From positions 62,001-126,000 of the forward strand of contig NZ_NOKT01000008.1 in assembly GCF_002237655.1 (NCBI RefSeq): a stretch of 64,000 bases of DNA. Direction: 5' to 3'. This stretch comes from Streptomyces sp. XY006 (GTDB taxonomy: Bacteria; Actinomycetota; Actinomycetes; Streptomycetales; Streptomycetaceae). Made by a program: the position numbers and the translations under genes. Positions 7,328 to 16,539 of the stretch are shown here, piece after piece (the first letter of the stretch is position 1; each line of letters starts with the position of its first letter). The notes below the pieces were generated by a model. The model was not told the DNA's origin. It searched no databases and worked only from the letters and a program-made list of their open reading frames with translations.

Positions 7328-9013
7328 TCAGGTCAGGGGGACCCGGGTGAAGCGGGACGCTGTGTGGAGGTCGGATTCGATGTGGGTGGCTGTGGTCGTC
7401 AGTTCGGGGAGGAGGGCCGTGACGCACTCGTGCGGGGAGTGGCGGCTCGCGTGCGTCGCCGTGCTCAGGGCCGCCACCACCCTGCCCTCGCGGTCGCGGA
7501 TCGGGACCGCCAGCGAGCGGAGGCCCTCTTCGAGTTCCTCGTCCACCAAGGCGTAGCCCTGGGTGTGGACCGTGGTGCCGGCGTCCGCCAGGAGGACCCG
7601 GCCCGAGGCCGTCGCCTGGGCCGGGAGTCTCGTGCCCACCGCGATGTTCACGCTCATCACCCGGCCCGTCGCCACCCGCGCCGTGTACTGGATCTCCTCG
7701 CCGGCCTCCACCAGTACCGCCAGTGCCGTCGACTCGTGGATGCGGGACGTCAGGGCGGCCAGGTGCGGCTGGGCGATCTCCGGGAGGGTGGTGCGGGACA
7801 GGGGTGGGAAGCCCAGGGAGAGGACCCTGGGGGTGAGGGCGAAGGTGCGGTCGGCCGTGGTCATCAGGCCCAGGTGTTCGTAGGTGATCAGGGCACGGCG
7901 GGCCGTCGCCCTGGCCAGGCCCGTCGCCTGGGCCACCTCCGTGAGGGTCAGCCGCGGCCTGCCCTCGCCGAAGGCCGTGAGCACCGTCAGGCCCCGCGCC
8001 AGGGACTCGATGAAGTCGCGGCCCAGCTGCAGTTTCGACGCGCCGGTCCACAGTGCCAGGTCGGCGGGGCGCGGGCCCGGCTCCGGGGGTGGGGTGCGGT
8101 GGAGTTCCTCCTCCATCCGCGCCACCGCCGACCGCAGCCTCGGCAGCAGGGCCTCGCGCAGGCCGTGGGCCGTGTGGCGGCTCGTGTGGCTGACCACGCT
8201 CGCCACGCACGCCACCTTCCGGTCCTCTCCGCGGACCGGGACCGAGATCGCCACCAGGCCCGGTTCGATCAGCTGGTCGTCCAGGGCCCAGCCGTGCGCC
8301 GACGCCTCCTCCGTGCGGCGGACGAAGTCGAAGTCTTCGCCGTGTGCCGGATTCGAACCGTGTGCTGGATTCGACCCGTGTGTCGGATTCGTTCCGTGCG
8401 TCGCGTCCAGTCCGTGCGTGCGTGGCGGTACGGCTGTGAACGACAGGTCCCTCGGGTCCGCCGCTCTGCGCTCGCGCCAGCGCTGCCAGTCCGCGGGCGT
8501 CCACTCCGTGGCGAACAGCGGGCCCGGGGCCGTGCGTTCGGCGGGGAGCAGGTCGCCGATGCGGAAGCTGAGGGACATCGCGCGGCGGCGGGTCGCCTGG
8601 TGGATGAAGCGGATGCCGTCCTGGTCGGCGACCGCGAGGGAGACCGACTCGTCCAGTTCGTCGGCCAGGGCGTCCGCGTACGGGGAGAGCAGGGAGGGGA
8701 GGCGCAGGGCAGCCAGGTAGGCGTTGCCCAGCTCCATCAGGCGGGGGGCCAGGAAGACGTCCCGGCCGTCCACGCGGACGTAGCCCATGCGGGCGAGCGT
8801 GGCCGTGATGCGGTCGACCGTGGAGCGGGCGAGGCCCGTGGCCCGTTCGAGGGCGCTCAGGCTCAGCGTGCCGTTCGCGTCGGTCAGTTCGCGCAGCACG
8901 GTGATGCCGCGGATGAGGGGGGTGACCGCCTCGGCCGGGGTGCCACCGGACCGTTGCCCGGCGGAACCCTCCAGGGGCTCGGGCTCGGGCTCGGGCGTGG
9001 GATTCGCTGGCAT
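7328..9013 (-). CDS. double-IclR transcriptional regulator
   Basis: 561 aa, about twice the usual IclR length, because two complete IclR units are joined. Unit 1 has an HTH at about 30-90 (SLSALERATGLARSTVDRI) and an effector domain to about 300. Unit 2 starts near 335 with LTLTEVAQATGLARATARR and ends with SLAVPIRDREGRVVAAL. IclR proteins bind small acids and control catabolic genes; the effector here is unknown. The first effector domain is interrupted by an in-frame 18-bp repeat (HGSNPA-like units, about residues 200-225), which suggests the domain tolerates insertions. ATG 9013 follows GGAGAGCCG. The upstream DNA holds a 20-bp tandem array that could include its own operator. Confidence 0.88.
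   Translation of the reverse strand: MPANPTPEPEPEPLEGSAGQRSGGTPAEAVTPLIRGITVLRELTDANGTLSLSALERATGLARSTVDRITATLARMGYVRVDGRDVFLAPRLMELGNAYLAALRLPSLLSPYADALADELDESVSLAVADQDGIRFIHQATRRRAMSLSFRIGDLLPAERTAPGPLFATEWTPADWQRWRERRAADPRDLSFTAVPPRTHGLDATHGTNPTHGSNPAHGSNPAHGEDFDFVRRTEEASAHGWALDDQLIEPGLVAISVPVRGEDRKVACVASVVSHTSRHTAHGLREALLPRLRSAVARMEEELHRTPPPEPGPRPADLALWTGASKLQLGRDFIESLARGLTVLTAFGEGRPRLTLTEVAQATGLARATARRALITYEHLGLMTTADRTFALTPRVLSLGFPPLSRTTLPEIAQPHLAALTSRIHESTALAVLVEAGEEIQYTARVATGRVMSVNIAVGTRLPAQATASGRVLLADAGTTVHTQGYALVDEELEEGLRSLAVPIRDREGRVVAALSTATHASRHSPHECVTALLPELTTTATHIESDLHTASRFTRVPLT
8340..8412. repeat. in-frame 18-bp tandem repeat inside the IclR gene
   Basis: About four imperfect copies of an 18-bp unit encode THGSNPA-like hexapeptides on the minus strand. 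The number of copies is a multiple of three bases, so the reading frame is kept. They lie in the first effector domain of the double-IclR protein. Confidence 0.75.
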
Positions 9014-9060
9014 CGGCTCTCCGGTACGGCGGTCTGGGCAGGCCCACCGTAATCCGCCCG

Positions 9061-9157
9061 CCGTGATCCGGACCGGCCCGCCGTGATCCGGACCGGCCAG
9101 CCGTGATCCGGACCGGCCCGCCGTGATCCGGACCGGCCCACCGTGGTCCGGAACCGG
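9061..9157. repeat. 20-bp direct tandem repeat, 4.8 copies
   Basis: Units start at 9061, 9081, 9101 and 9121, followed by a degenerate fifth. The core CCGTGATCCGGACCGGCC is identical in four copies, with only the last two bases varying. Each unit contains the dyad TCCGGA. The array lies about 50 bp upstream of the double-IclR start and downstream of the metalloprotease stop. Confidence 0.9.
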
Positions 9158-9263
9158 GACGCCGGCGTCCGGAGGGACCCGGGCTCGCCCTTCGGCCTAC
9201 GTACCTCTGGGCTCTACGAACCTCTGGGCTCCACCGAGGTGGACGCCCCGGTCCTGCCTCCCC

Positions 9264-10676
9264 TCAGCTCCGCTGCCCCTGCTCCTCCCGCGTGACCCGT
9301 ACCCGGTGATTGCCCTTCCCGTCCACGCCCGTCACCTCGATCGTGATGCCCCTGCGCGCGTCCCTGAAGGTCTCCCCGGGGACGAAGGGCGCGTCGGAGA
9401 GTTCCGCGTGGACGTTGGGGGCGCGGGTGCAGCCGCCGCTGTCGGGGCGGGAGTCGCGGACCGTGACCGGGCCCATGCCCGTGTCCACCTCCGCGTCGAC
9501 CTGGTAGACCAGCACGCCCGGGCGGCACACCGTCTCGTCGTTGCCGCCGCGCGTACGGAGTTCCAGGGCGTAACCGGTCCCGGTGTCCAGGGGTACGACG
9601 ACCAGCTTGGAGCCGCCCGCGTGGGCCAGTGGCGTCAGGGTGTACTCGGTCGGGCCGCGGGACGTCGCGCAGTGCACCTGGGCCGCGTCCAGCCAGCCCA
9701 GCTTCCACTTGTGCCAGCCGAGGAAGTCGTTGTTGGCGCCCCAGTCCTCGCTCATGATGTCCCAGTGCCCGACCGCGCCCCCGCCCTCGGCGGTGTACAG
9801 GTCGGGCAGGCCGAAGACGTGGCCGTTCTCGTGGGGCAGCACGCGGTAGCCGGTGCGGTGGTAGGAGCCGGAGCCGTCGTCCTGGCGGGAGTAGACGAAC
9901 GAGGCGTTGGCCACGGCGATCCCGTCGGCTCTCGGGGCCTCGGGGTTGCCCGCGAAGGTGACGGACAGGACCGTGTCCAGGGCGGAGGGGCCGGCGTTCG
10001 GGGTGACCAGGACGTTCAGCAGGTCGTAGTCGCCGAAGTCCACCTTCGGGTCGGCCGCCGCGACGAGGTCCTGGACCAGCTCGCGGTAGCCGGGCTCGAA
10101 CGGGGCCCCGCGCTCTATGCCGTACTCGCGGAACGACTTGGGCATCCGCAGCCACTCCGGGATCGGGGTCTCGGGGCGGTAGTCCAGGCGGCCGTAGGAG
10201 CTGGTGCGGAACCACTCGCGGGTCTGCGGGAAGAACTCCTTGAAGCGGTCCTGGGCGCTGCCCTCGCCGGGGGCGTCCGAGAAGTCGATCATCAGGGTGA
10301 GGGCGCGGACGGTGCCGGTGGAGCGGGAGTAGCCCTCCGAGGTGGGGATGCCCTCGGACATCTGGACCTCGCGGGCGCCGCGGATCAGGCAGGGGGCGTG
10401 GGCGGAGGTGCGCGAGAGGGATATCGGGCCCGCGCCGGCCGCCGTGGTGCCCGGGGCGAGATGGGCCGTGCCGGCCGAGGTGCTGACCGTGAAGGTCAGG
10501 GCGGAGACGCAGGCCAGTGCGGCCAGACGGCGCCGGGGTATCCGGCCGCCCGGCGGCCCGCACCGGCCGGGCCGGCCCGGTCCGCACCTGCCCGGCCGGT
10601 TCGGGCCGGACCTCGACGAAGGCGGTTGGGGCGGCTGGGGTGGCCGGGGTGGTTGGGGCGGCTGGGGTGGCTGCAT
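9264..10676 (-). CDS. secreted M6-family (immune inhibitor A-like) metalloprotease
   Basis: 470 aa from ATG 10676. The zinc site is HENGHVFGLPDLY (HExxH with the M6-type following helix), followed by GHWDIMSEDW, a conserved methionine-turn region. The N-terminus is odd: about 45 residues of PPQPP repeats and basic GRCGPG blocks, then RRRLAALACVSALTFTVSTS, a good secretion signal. The extra proline-rich stretch may mean the true start is further in, but no Met/Val start with a clear RBS was found between the two. In-frame GTG (10685) and TTG starts lie just upstream. Substrates are probably extracellular proteins. It is monocistronic, convergent with nothing, and upstream of the divergent tetR gene. 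Confidence 0.85.
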   Translation of the reverse strand: MQPPQPPQPPRPPQPPQPPSSRSGPNRPGRCGPGRPGRCGPPGGRIPRRRLAALACVSALTFTVSTSAGTAHLAPGTTAAGAGPISLSRTSAHAPCLIRGAREVQMSEGIPTSEGYSRSTGTVRALTLMIDFSDAPGEGSAQDRFKEFFPQTREWFRTSSYGRLDYRPETPIPEWLRMPKSFREYGIERGAPFEPGYRELVQDLVAAADPKVDFGDYDLLNVLVTPNAGPSALDTVLSVTFAGNPEAPRADGIAVANASFVYSRQDDGSGSYHRTGYRVLPHENGHVFGLPDLYTAEGGGAVGHWDIMSEDWGANNDFLGWHKWKLGWLDAAQVHCATSRGPTEYTLTPLAHAGGSKLVVVPLDTGTGYALELRTRGGNDETVCRPGVLVYQVDAEVDTGMGPVTVRDSRPDSGGCTRAPNVHAELSDAPFVPGETFRDARRGITIEVTGVDGKGNHRVRVTREEQGQRS

Positions 10677-10828
10677 GTCAGGCACCTGCAAGGGACCTCC
10701 CGCGCCACGGCAGCCTCCGGTCTCCGGCTGCACCCTTGCGCTCACCCTGCGTCGCGGGGTGCGCGGGCGCGCGCTGGGGGAGACCGATCGTGGGTTTCCG
10801 GCCGGTAGCCCTGCCGGGCCCGCTGCAT

Positions 10829-10842
10829 GTGACCCAGGTCAC
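10829..10842. promoter_or_regulatory. 14-bp perfect palindrome in the metalloprotease/tetR divergent region
   Basis: GTGACCCAGGTCAC has 6-bp arms around CA. It is followed by an unusually AT-rich stretch (ACAAATAAATTCC). It lies between two divergent genes and could be an operator for either one. Confidence 0.4.
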
Positions 10843-10880
10843 AAATAAATTCCCCGTGGGCGGGAAATACCGGGGACCCA

Positions 10881-10917
10881 CTCCCCGTTTAGCTAGGTGT
10901 CCGCGCGAAACGGGGAG
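10881..10917. promoter_or_regulatory. inverted repeat upstream of tetR
   Basis: CTCCCCGTTT and AAACGGGGAG (10-bp perfect arms) are separated by 17 bp that contain TAGCTAGGTG, a possible -10. The spacing suits a repressor site over the tetR promoter or a 5' leader hairpin. The repeat ends 50 bp before the GTG. Confidence 0.4.
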
Positions 10918-10966
10918 AGCTTCCCCGGATCGCAGACCGTAGATCACCACTGACCAGGAGTACGCC

Positions 10967-11620
10967 GTGCAGACCGCGACCCCCGCACCGCGCAAGGCGC
11001 CCCGGCCTCGCGCCGACGCCCTGCGCAACCGGGAGCGGATCGTCACCGCCGCCCGGGAGATGTTCGTCGAGCACGGCCCCGACGTGCCGCTCGACGAGAT
11101 CGCCCGCCGGGCCGGTGTCGGCAACGCCACGGTGTACCGCAACTTCCCGGACCGCGATGCGCTGGTCCGCGAGGTCGTCTGCTCCGTCATGGACCGGACG
11201 GCCGCCGCGGCCGAGCTCGCGCTCGCCGAGACCGGCGACGCGTTCGAGGCGCTGGAGCGCTTCGTGCACGCCGCCGCCGACGAGCGGATCAGCGCGCTGT
11301 GCCCGATGGTCGCCAGCACGTTCGACAAGCACCACCCGGACCTGGAGGCCGCGCGGGAGCGGGTCGAGCGGCTGGTCGCGGAGGTCATGGACCGGGCCAG
11401 GACGGCCGGTCAGCTCCGCTCCGACGTGGACGTCGGGGACGTGATGATCGCCGTGGCCCAGCTCAGCCGGCCCCCGGCCGGTACGGACTGCTTCCGCGCC
11501 GACCGCTTCGTCCACCGTCATCTCCAGCTGTTCCTGGACGGGCTGCGGGCTCCGGCCCGCTCCACCCTGCCCGGAACGGCCGTGACCCTGGAGGACCTTC
11601 GCAAGCCCTGCCCGTCCTGA
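10967..11620 (+). CDS. TetR-family regulator of the adjacent exporter
   Basis: 217 aa. The N-terminal HTH is clear (DVPLDEIARRAGVGNATVYRNFPDRDALV, about 38-66), and the ligand domain that follows (RISALCPMVASTFDK) resembles SbtR/TetR_C-type proteins. GTG 10967 follows CCAGGAG with 6-bp spacing. It precedes a DHA2 exporter on the same strand, separated by 264 bp that carry four tandem palindromes, so local repression of the exporter is the likely role. Its inducer is unknown. Confidence 0.9.
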   Translation: MQTATPAPRKAPRPRADALRNRERIVTAAREMFVEHGPDVPLDEIARRAGVGNATVYRNFPDRDALVREVVCSVMDRTAAAAELALAETGDAFEALERFVHAAADERISALCPMVASTFDKHHPDLEAARERVERLVAEVMDRARTAGQLRSDVDVGDVMIAVAQLSRPPAGTDCFRADRFVHRHLQLFLDGLRAPARSTLPGTAVTLEDLRKPCPS

Positions 11621-11640
11621 CCGATTAGTTCAGCTCGTCC

Positions 11641-11744
11641 CAGCCGTCTGAAACACGGGCGACAGCCAGTCGTCTGCAGCACGGACGACAGCCAGCCGCC
11701 TGAAACACCGGCGACAGCCAGTCGTCTGCAGCGCGGACGACAGT
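11641..11744. promoter_or_regulatory. four tandem 26-bp units, each a palindrome; candidate operator array
   Basis: Units begin at 11641, 11667, 11693 and 11719. Units 2 and 4 contain GTCGTC-N9-GACGAC with perfect 6-bp arms; units 1 and 3 carry diverged arms. Alternation of two unit types suggests duplication of a 52-bp pair. It lies between the tetR gene and the exporter start (11885), a good place for cooperative TetR binding, though it could also be a neutral minisatellite. Confidence 0.6.
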
Positions 11745-11884
11745 CCCACGACACTCCGACACGGCCGTCATCGTCGACGAGCCCCTGCCTTTCGGTGCCA
11801 CCTTTCGGCGCCATCCTCCGTCGTCACCTTTTGTCGCCCTTTTTCCGTCCCGTTCCGTCACGAAGTCCCGAAGTGGGTACCCCC

Positions 11885-13414
11885 ATGTCTGAAACAGCCG
11901 TAAAGGCACCGAGCGTCCCGGACGCCAATCGCTGGAAAGCGCTGGTCTTCATCGCCCTCGCCCAGCTGATGGTCGTCCTCGACGCGACCATCGTGAACAT
12001 CGCCCTGCCCTCCGCCCAGCAGGACCTCGGCATCTCCGACGGCAACCGGCAGTGGGTCGTCACGGCCTACGCCCTCGCCTTCGGCGGTCTGCTGCTGTTC
12101 GGCGGCCGGATAGCCGACCTGTGGGGCCGCAAGAAGGCCTTCGTCGTCGGTCTGGGCGGCTTCGCCGCGGCCTCCGCGCTCGGCGGCGCGGCCACCAACG
12201 AGGCGATGATGTTCGGTGCCCGCGCCCTCCAGGGTGTCTTCGGCGCCCTGCTCGCGCCCGCCGCGCTCTCCCTGCTGGCCGTGATGTTCACCGACGCCAA
12301 GGAGCGCGCCAAGGCGTTCGGCATCTACGGCGCGATCGCCGGTGGTGGCGGTGCCGTCGGCCTGATCCTGGGCGGCTTCCTCACCGAGTACCTCGACTGG
12401 CGCTGGACGTTCTTCGTGAACATCCCGTTCGCCGTCGTCGCCGCGGCCGGTGCGTACTTCGTCATCCGTGAGCCCGAGGGCGGCCGCAACCGCTCCCCGC
12501 TCGACATCCCCGGCGTGATCCTGTCCACCCTCGGCCTGGTCGCCCTGGTCTACGGCTTCACCCGCGCCGAGTCGGACGGCTGGAGCGACGCCGTGACCGT
12601 GGGCATGTTCGTCGCCTCGGCGGTGCTGCTGCTGGCCTTCGTGGTCGTCGAGTCCAAGGTCAAGGCCCCGCTGCTGCCGCTGCGCGTGGTCACCGAGCGC
12701 AACCGCGGGGGCATCTACCTGTCCCTCGGTCTCGCGATCATCGCGATGTTCGGCCTGTTCCTCTTCCTGACCTACTACCTGCAGATCGTGAAGGGCTACT
12801 CGCCGGTCAAGACCGGTTTCGCCTTCCTGCCGATGATCGCGGGCATGATCACCGGCTCCACGCAGATCGGCACCCGTCTGATGACCCGGGTCGCCCCGCG
12901 CCTGCTGATGGGCCCCGGCTTCCTGGTCGCCGCGCTCGGCATGCTGCTGCTGACGCAGCTGGAGATCGGCTCCTCGTACGCGGCCCTGCTGCTGCCTGCG
13001 ATGCTGCTGCTCGGCCTCGGCATGGGTACGGCGTTCATGCCGGCCATGTCGCTGGCCACCCAGGGCGTCGAGCCCCGGGACTCCGGTGTCGCCTCCGCGA
13101 TGGTCAACACCTCGCAGCAGGTGGGCGGCGCGATCGGCACGGCCCTGCTGAACACCATCGCCGCCTCGGCGACCACCTCCTACATCGCCGACCACATCGT
13201 GGGGGCGACCAGCCGGTCCCAGCAGCAGCTGGTCCAGCTGGAGGGCATGGTGCAGGGCTACACCAGCGCCATCTGGTTCGCCGTGGGCATCCTCGTGGTG
13301 GCCGCCACGATCGCCCTGACCTTCGTCAACGCCGGCCGCCCGAACATGACCGCGGTGACCGGCTCCGACGAGGGCGCGGCGGACGAGGTGCAGATCCCGG
13401 TCGTCGCCCACTGA
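11885..13414 (+). CDS. DHA2-type MFS multidrug exporter
   Basis: 509 aa, 14 predicted membrane helices. LMVVLDATIVNIALPSA is the DHA2 helix-1 motif, GRIADLWGRKKAF the loop 2-3 motif A, and GAIAGGGGAVGLILGG a motif C-like antiporter segment. It exports drugs or metabolites using the proton gradient in the cytoplasmic membrane. ATG 11885 is chosen over an earlier in-frame start at 11795 because homology starts there and the upstream part is basic, non-conserved sequence. It is most likely controlled by the upstream TetR. Its stop codon is the first TGA of a 26-bp tandem repeat. Confidence 0.92.
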   Translation: MSETAVKAPSVPDANRWKALVFIALAQLMVVLDATIVNIALPSAQQDLGISDGNRQWVVTAYALAFGGLLLFGGRIADLWGRKKAFVVGLGGFAAASALGGAATNEAMMFGARALQGVFGALLAPAALSLLAVMFTDAKERAKAFGIYGAIAGGGGAVGLILGGFLTEYLDWRWTFFVNIPFAVVAAAGAYFVIREPEGGRNRSPLDIPGVILSTLGLVALVYGFTRAESDGWSDAVTVGMFVASAVLLLAFVVVESKVKAPLLPLRVVTERNRGGIYLSLGLAIIAMFGLFLFLTYYLQIVKGYSPVKTGFAFLPMIAGMITGSTQIGTRLMTRVAPRLLMGPGFLVAALGMLLLTQLEIGSSYAALLLPAMLLLGLGMGTAFMPAMSLATQGVEPRDSGVASAMVNTSQQVGGAIGTALLNTIAASATTSYIADHIVGATSRSQQQLVQLEGMVQGYTSAIWFAVGILVVAATIALTFVNAGRPNMTAVTGSDEGAADEVQIPVVAH

Positions 13415-13600
13415 GCGGCGGGACCCACGGGACCCACTGAGCGGCGGGACCCACGGGACCCACTGAGCGGCGGGACCCACGGGACCCACTGAGCGGCGGG
13501 ACCCACGGGACCCACTGAGCGGCGGGACCCGCTGAGCGGCATCGCCCGCCCAGCGGCGGAGCCCACTGAGCGGCGACGCCCGGTCAGCGGCGGCGCCCAC
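13411..13600. repeat. 26-bp tandem repeat starting at the exporter stop codon
   Basis: Four perfect copies (starts 13411, 13437, 13463, 13489) begin CTGAGCGGCGGGACCCACGG, then degenerate copies run to about 13600. The first TGA is the stop codon of the MFS gene. 26 is not a multiple of three, so successive TGA triplets fall in different frames. Confidence 0.95.
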
Positions 13601-13633
13601 CCCTTCGGGCCCCTCACGGGCACTTCGGGCCAT

Positions 13634-13668
13634 CCGTAGGCCGGGGAAGGGGACGCCCCGGCCTACGG
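13634..13668. terminator. hairpin between convergent MFS and marR genes
   Basis: CCGTAGGCCGGGG and CCCCGGCCTACGG form a perfect 13-bp stem with a 9-base loop. There is no T-run, as is common in Streptomyces. It lies between two converging genes, so it can act in both directions. Confidence 0.75.
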
Positions 13669-13688
13669 AATCCAGGACCTGCCCCGGC

Positions 13689-14231
13689 TCAGCGGAGCCA
13701 GGGCAGGTCCGCACCGGCTTCGGCCGGCTGAAGTCCCTCGGCGATGATCCGCATGATCTCGCCGAGGGACTTCTGCTGTTCCGGGGTGAGCCGGTCGAAG
13801 ACCGCCTGGCGCACGGCCTGCACATGGCCCGGCGCGGTCTTCCGCAGCACCTCGTAGCCCTCGTCCGTCAGCACGGCGAACTGGCCCCGCTTGTCGTCGG
13901 GGCAGTTCTCGCGGCGCACCCAGCCGTTCTTCTCCAGGCGCGCGATCGCGTGCGAGAGACGGGAGCGGGTGATCTTCGCCAGCATCGCCAGCTCGGTCAT
14001 CCGCAGCCGCCGCCGCGGCGCCTCGGCGAGCTTGACCAGGAGGCCGTAGTAGACGTGCGGCATGCCCGCGTCGCGCTGGAGCTGACGGTCGAGATGGTCG
14101 TCGAGGAGGGTGACGCCCTCCATGAACGAACGCCAGACGCGCTGCTCCTCGTCGGTGAGCCAGCGTGGTTCCTGGGGCTCCGCGGTGGAGCCGGTTGCCG
14201 GTGCGGATGCGGGTGCCTTCATGCGTTCCAC
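13689..14231 (-). CDS. MarR-family regulator
   Basis: 180 aa. Winged-helix segment: RRLRMTELAMLAKITRSRLSHAIARLEKNGWVRRENCPDDKRGQFAVLTDEG, read in pieces at about 75-125, with the usual D-x-R-G wing. GTG 14231 lies 12 bp after AAGGAG; ATG 14222 is the alternative. It is divergent from a LigB/DODA-type dioxygenase and shares its promoter region, where a TTGAA-N2-TTCAA palindrome overlaps the -35. Control of the dioxygenase in response to a phenolic or quinone ligand is the likely role (inference). Confidence 0.9.
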   Translation of the reverse strand: MERMKAPASAPATGSTAEPQEPRWLTDEEQRVWRSFMEGVTLLDDHLDRQLQRDAGMPHVYYGLLVKLAEAPRRRLRMTELAMLAKITRSRLSHAIARLEKNGWVRRENCPDDKRGQFAVLTDEGYEVLRKTAPGHVQAVRQAVFDRLTPEQQKSLGEIMRIIAEGLQPAEAGADLPWLR

Positions 14232-14247
14232 TGTACGCGGACTCTCC

Positions 14248-14276
14248 TTGAACTTTCAACAAGTGTGTCGTACAGT
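14248..14276 (+). promoter_or_regulatory. dioxygenase promoter with overlapping MarR-type operator
   Basis: TTGAAC (14248-14253) and TACAGT (14271-14276) are separated by 17 bp, a near-consensus housekeeping promoter for the plus strand. The palindrome TTGAACTTTCAA (14248-14259) covers the -35. A related half-site TTTTCAAG follows at about 14276. This is a classic layout for repression by the divergent MarR protein. Confidence 0.7.
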
Positions 14277-14308
14277 TTTCAAGTACCACGGATGGAAGGA
14301 GCCGCAGC

Positions 14309-15094
14309 ATGTCCGCCGCCACTCAGGAGCGCATGCCCGCTCTGTACCTCAGCCATGGCGCGCCGCCCCTGGCGGACGACCCGGTCTGGCCCGGCGAACT
14401 CGCCGCCTGGTCCGCCGGCCTGCCCCGGCCCAAGGCGATCCTTGTGGTCTCCGCGCACTGGGAGGAGGCCCCGCTCGCCCTCGGCGCCACCGAGACCGTC
14501 CCGCTCGTCTACGACTTCTGGGGCTTCCCTGAGCACTACTACCGGGTGAGGTACGACGCCCCCGGCGCACCGGAGCTCGCCGAGTCCGTACGGAAGCTGC
14601 TGCGCGCCCCGGGGATGCCCGTGCAGGACGTGCCCGACCGGGGTCTCGACCACGGCGCGTACGTCCCGCTGGTGGAGATGTACCCGGGCGCGGACATCCC
14701 CGTCCTCCAGATCTCCATGCCGACGCTCGACCCGGTCCGGCTGCTGGAGATCGGCCGCAGGCTCGCCCCGCTGCGGGACGAGGGCGTGCTGATCGTCGGC
14801 TCCGGCTTCTTCACCCACAACCTGGCAGCCCTGCGGCAGGGCGGCATCCCCGCCTGGTCGGCCGAGTTCGACGACTGGGGCCGGCGCGCGCTGGAGTCGC
14901 GGGACGTGGACGCCCTGCTCGACTTCACCCGCAAGTCGCCCGCCGGGCGGCTCGCCCACCCGCGCACCGAGCACTTCGCCCCGCTCTTCGTCACCATGGG
15001 CGCGGCCGACGCCACCGGTGAACTGGACGCGCAGAAGTCGGTGATCGACGGGTTCTGGATGGGACTGGCGAAGCGGTCGGTGCAGTTCGGCTGA
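14309..15094 (+). CDS. LigB-like extradiol ring-cleavage dioxygenase family protein (DODA type)
   Basis: 261 aa, the usual length. The Fe/Zn-binding histidines of the DODA/YgiD group are visible in LSHGAPPLA, VSAHWEE, LDHGAYVPL and FFTHN. The family opens catechol-type rings (for example DOPA-like substrates), but the substrate here is unknown. ATG 14309 follows AAGGAGCCGCAGC. It is monocistronic and divergent from marR with a shared operator. Cytoplasmic. Detoxification of a catechol or quinone is plausible from this pairing. Confidence 0.88.
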   Translation: MSAATQERMPALYLSHGAPPLADDPVWPGELAAWSAGLPRPKAILVVSAHWEEAPLALGATETVPLVYDFWGFPEHYYRVRYDAPGAPELAESVRKLLRAPGMPVQDVPDRGLDHGAYVPLVEMYPGADIPVLQISMPTLDPVRLLEIGRRLAPLRDEGVLIVGSGFFTHNLAALRQGGIPAWSAEFDDWGRRALESRDVDALLDFTRKSPAGRLAHPRTEHFAPLFVTMGAADATGELDAQKSVIDGFWMGLAKRSVQFG

Positions 15095-15540
15095 GGGCTT
15101 CCCCTCTGCGGCTTCCTTCGTGTGGGGCCGTGGGTCCCCGAGCGTGGCAACCATCAGCGGGCACGGCCCGTCTTCCAGGTGGGAGAGCGGCCGGAGTCGC
15201 GGTCCTGCGGAGTGAAGATCGCGGTGTCGCGTGTGAGCGCCGTCTCACCTTCGTGGGGGTGGGAGCGCGTGGTGAGGGCCGGGAGGGCGTCTTCGACTCC
15301 CGGCCTGACCTGCGCCTCCGTGCGTCCCGGCGGTACCGGGCCTCCCCCTGGTCCGGGCAGCGGTCCGACAGGGTACTGCATGATCAGAAAAATTGGAGGC
15401 ACGGTTGGGAATTCTGTCCTGATTCCAGTCGTTGTTTCCATCGGATGCAGGGCACCCGAGGAGAGTCCGGAGAGAGTCCGGAAGACGGAGTCAGGCGTCC
15501 GAAGGACCACCCGCTGACCTCACATCGCAAGGGAGCACGC
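15095..15540 (+). other. 446-bp hrdD upstream region
   Basis: No supported gene. The last 135 bp contain a SigR-type promoter (15407-15434). The more distal part has no convincing ORF start with an RBS. A GACAGGGTACTGC segment at about 15368-15380 could be a second -10 for hrdD but has no clear -35. Confidence 0.55.
15407..15434 (+). promoter_or_regulatory. SigR-type promoter of hrdD
   Basis: GGGAAT (15407-15412), exactly 18 bp, then GTTG (15431-15434) matches the SigR consensus GGGAAY-N18-GTT. The gene is about 100 bp downstream. From the literature, hrdD of S. coelicolor is a SigR (thiol-oxidative stress) target, so sequence and knowledge agree. Confidence 0.85.

Positions 15541-16539
<999 letters not shown>

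Noticed and set aside
13411-13600. CRISPR array
   Set aside because: The repeats are contiguous with no unique spacers, and no cas gene is nearby. The same holds for the arrays at 9061, 11641, 20453, 27418 and 28743.
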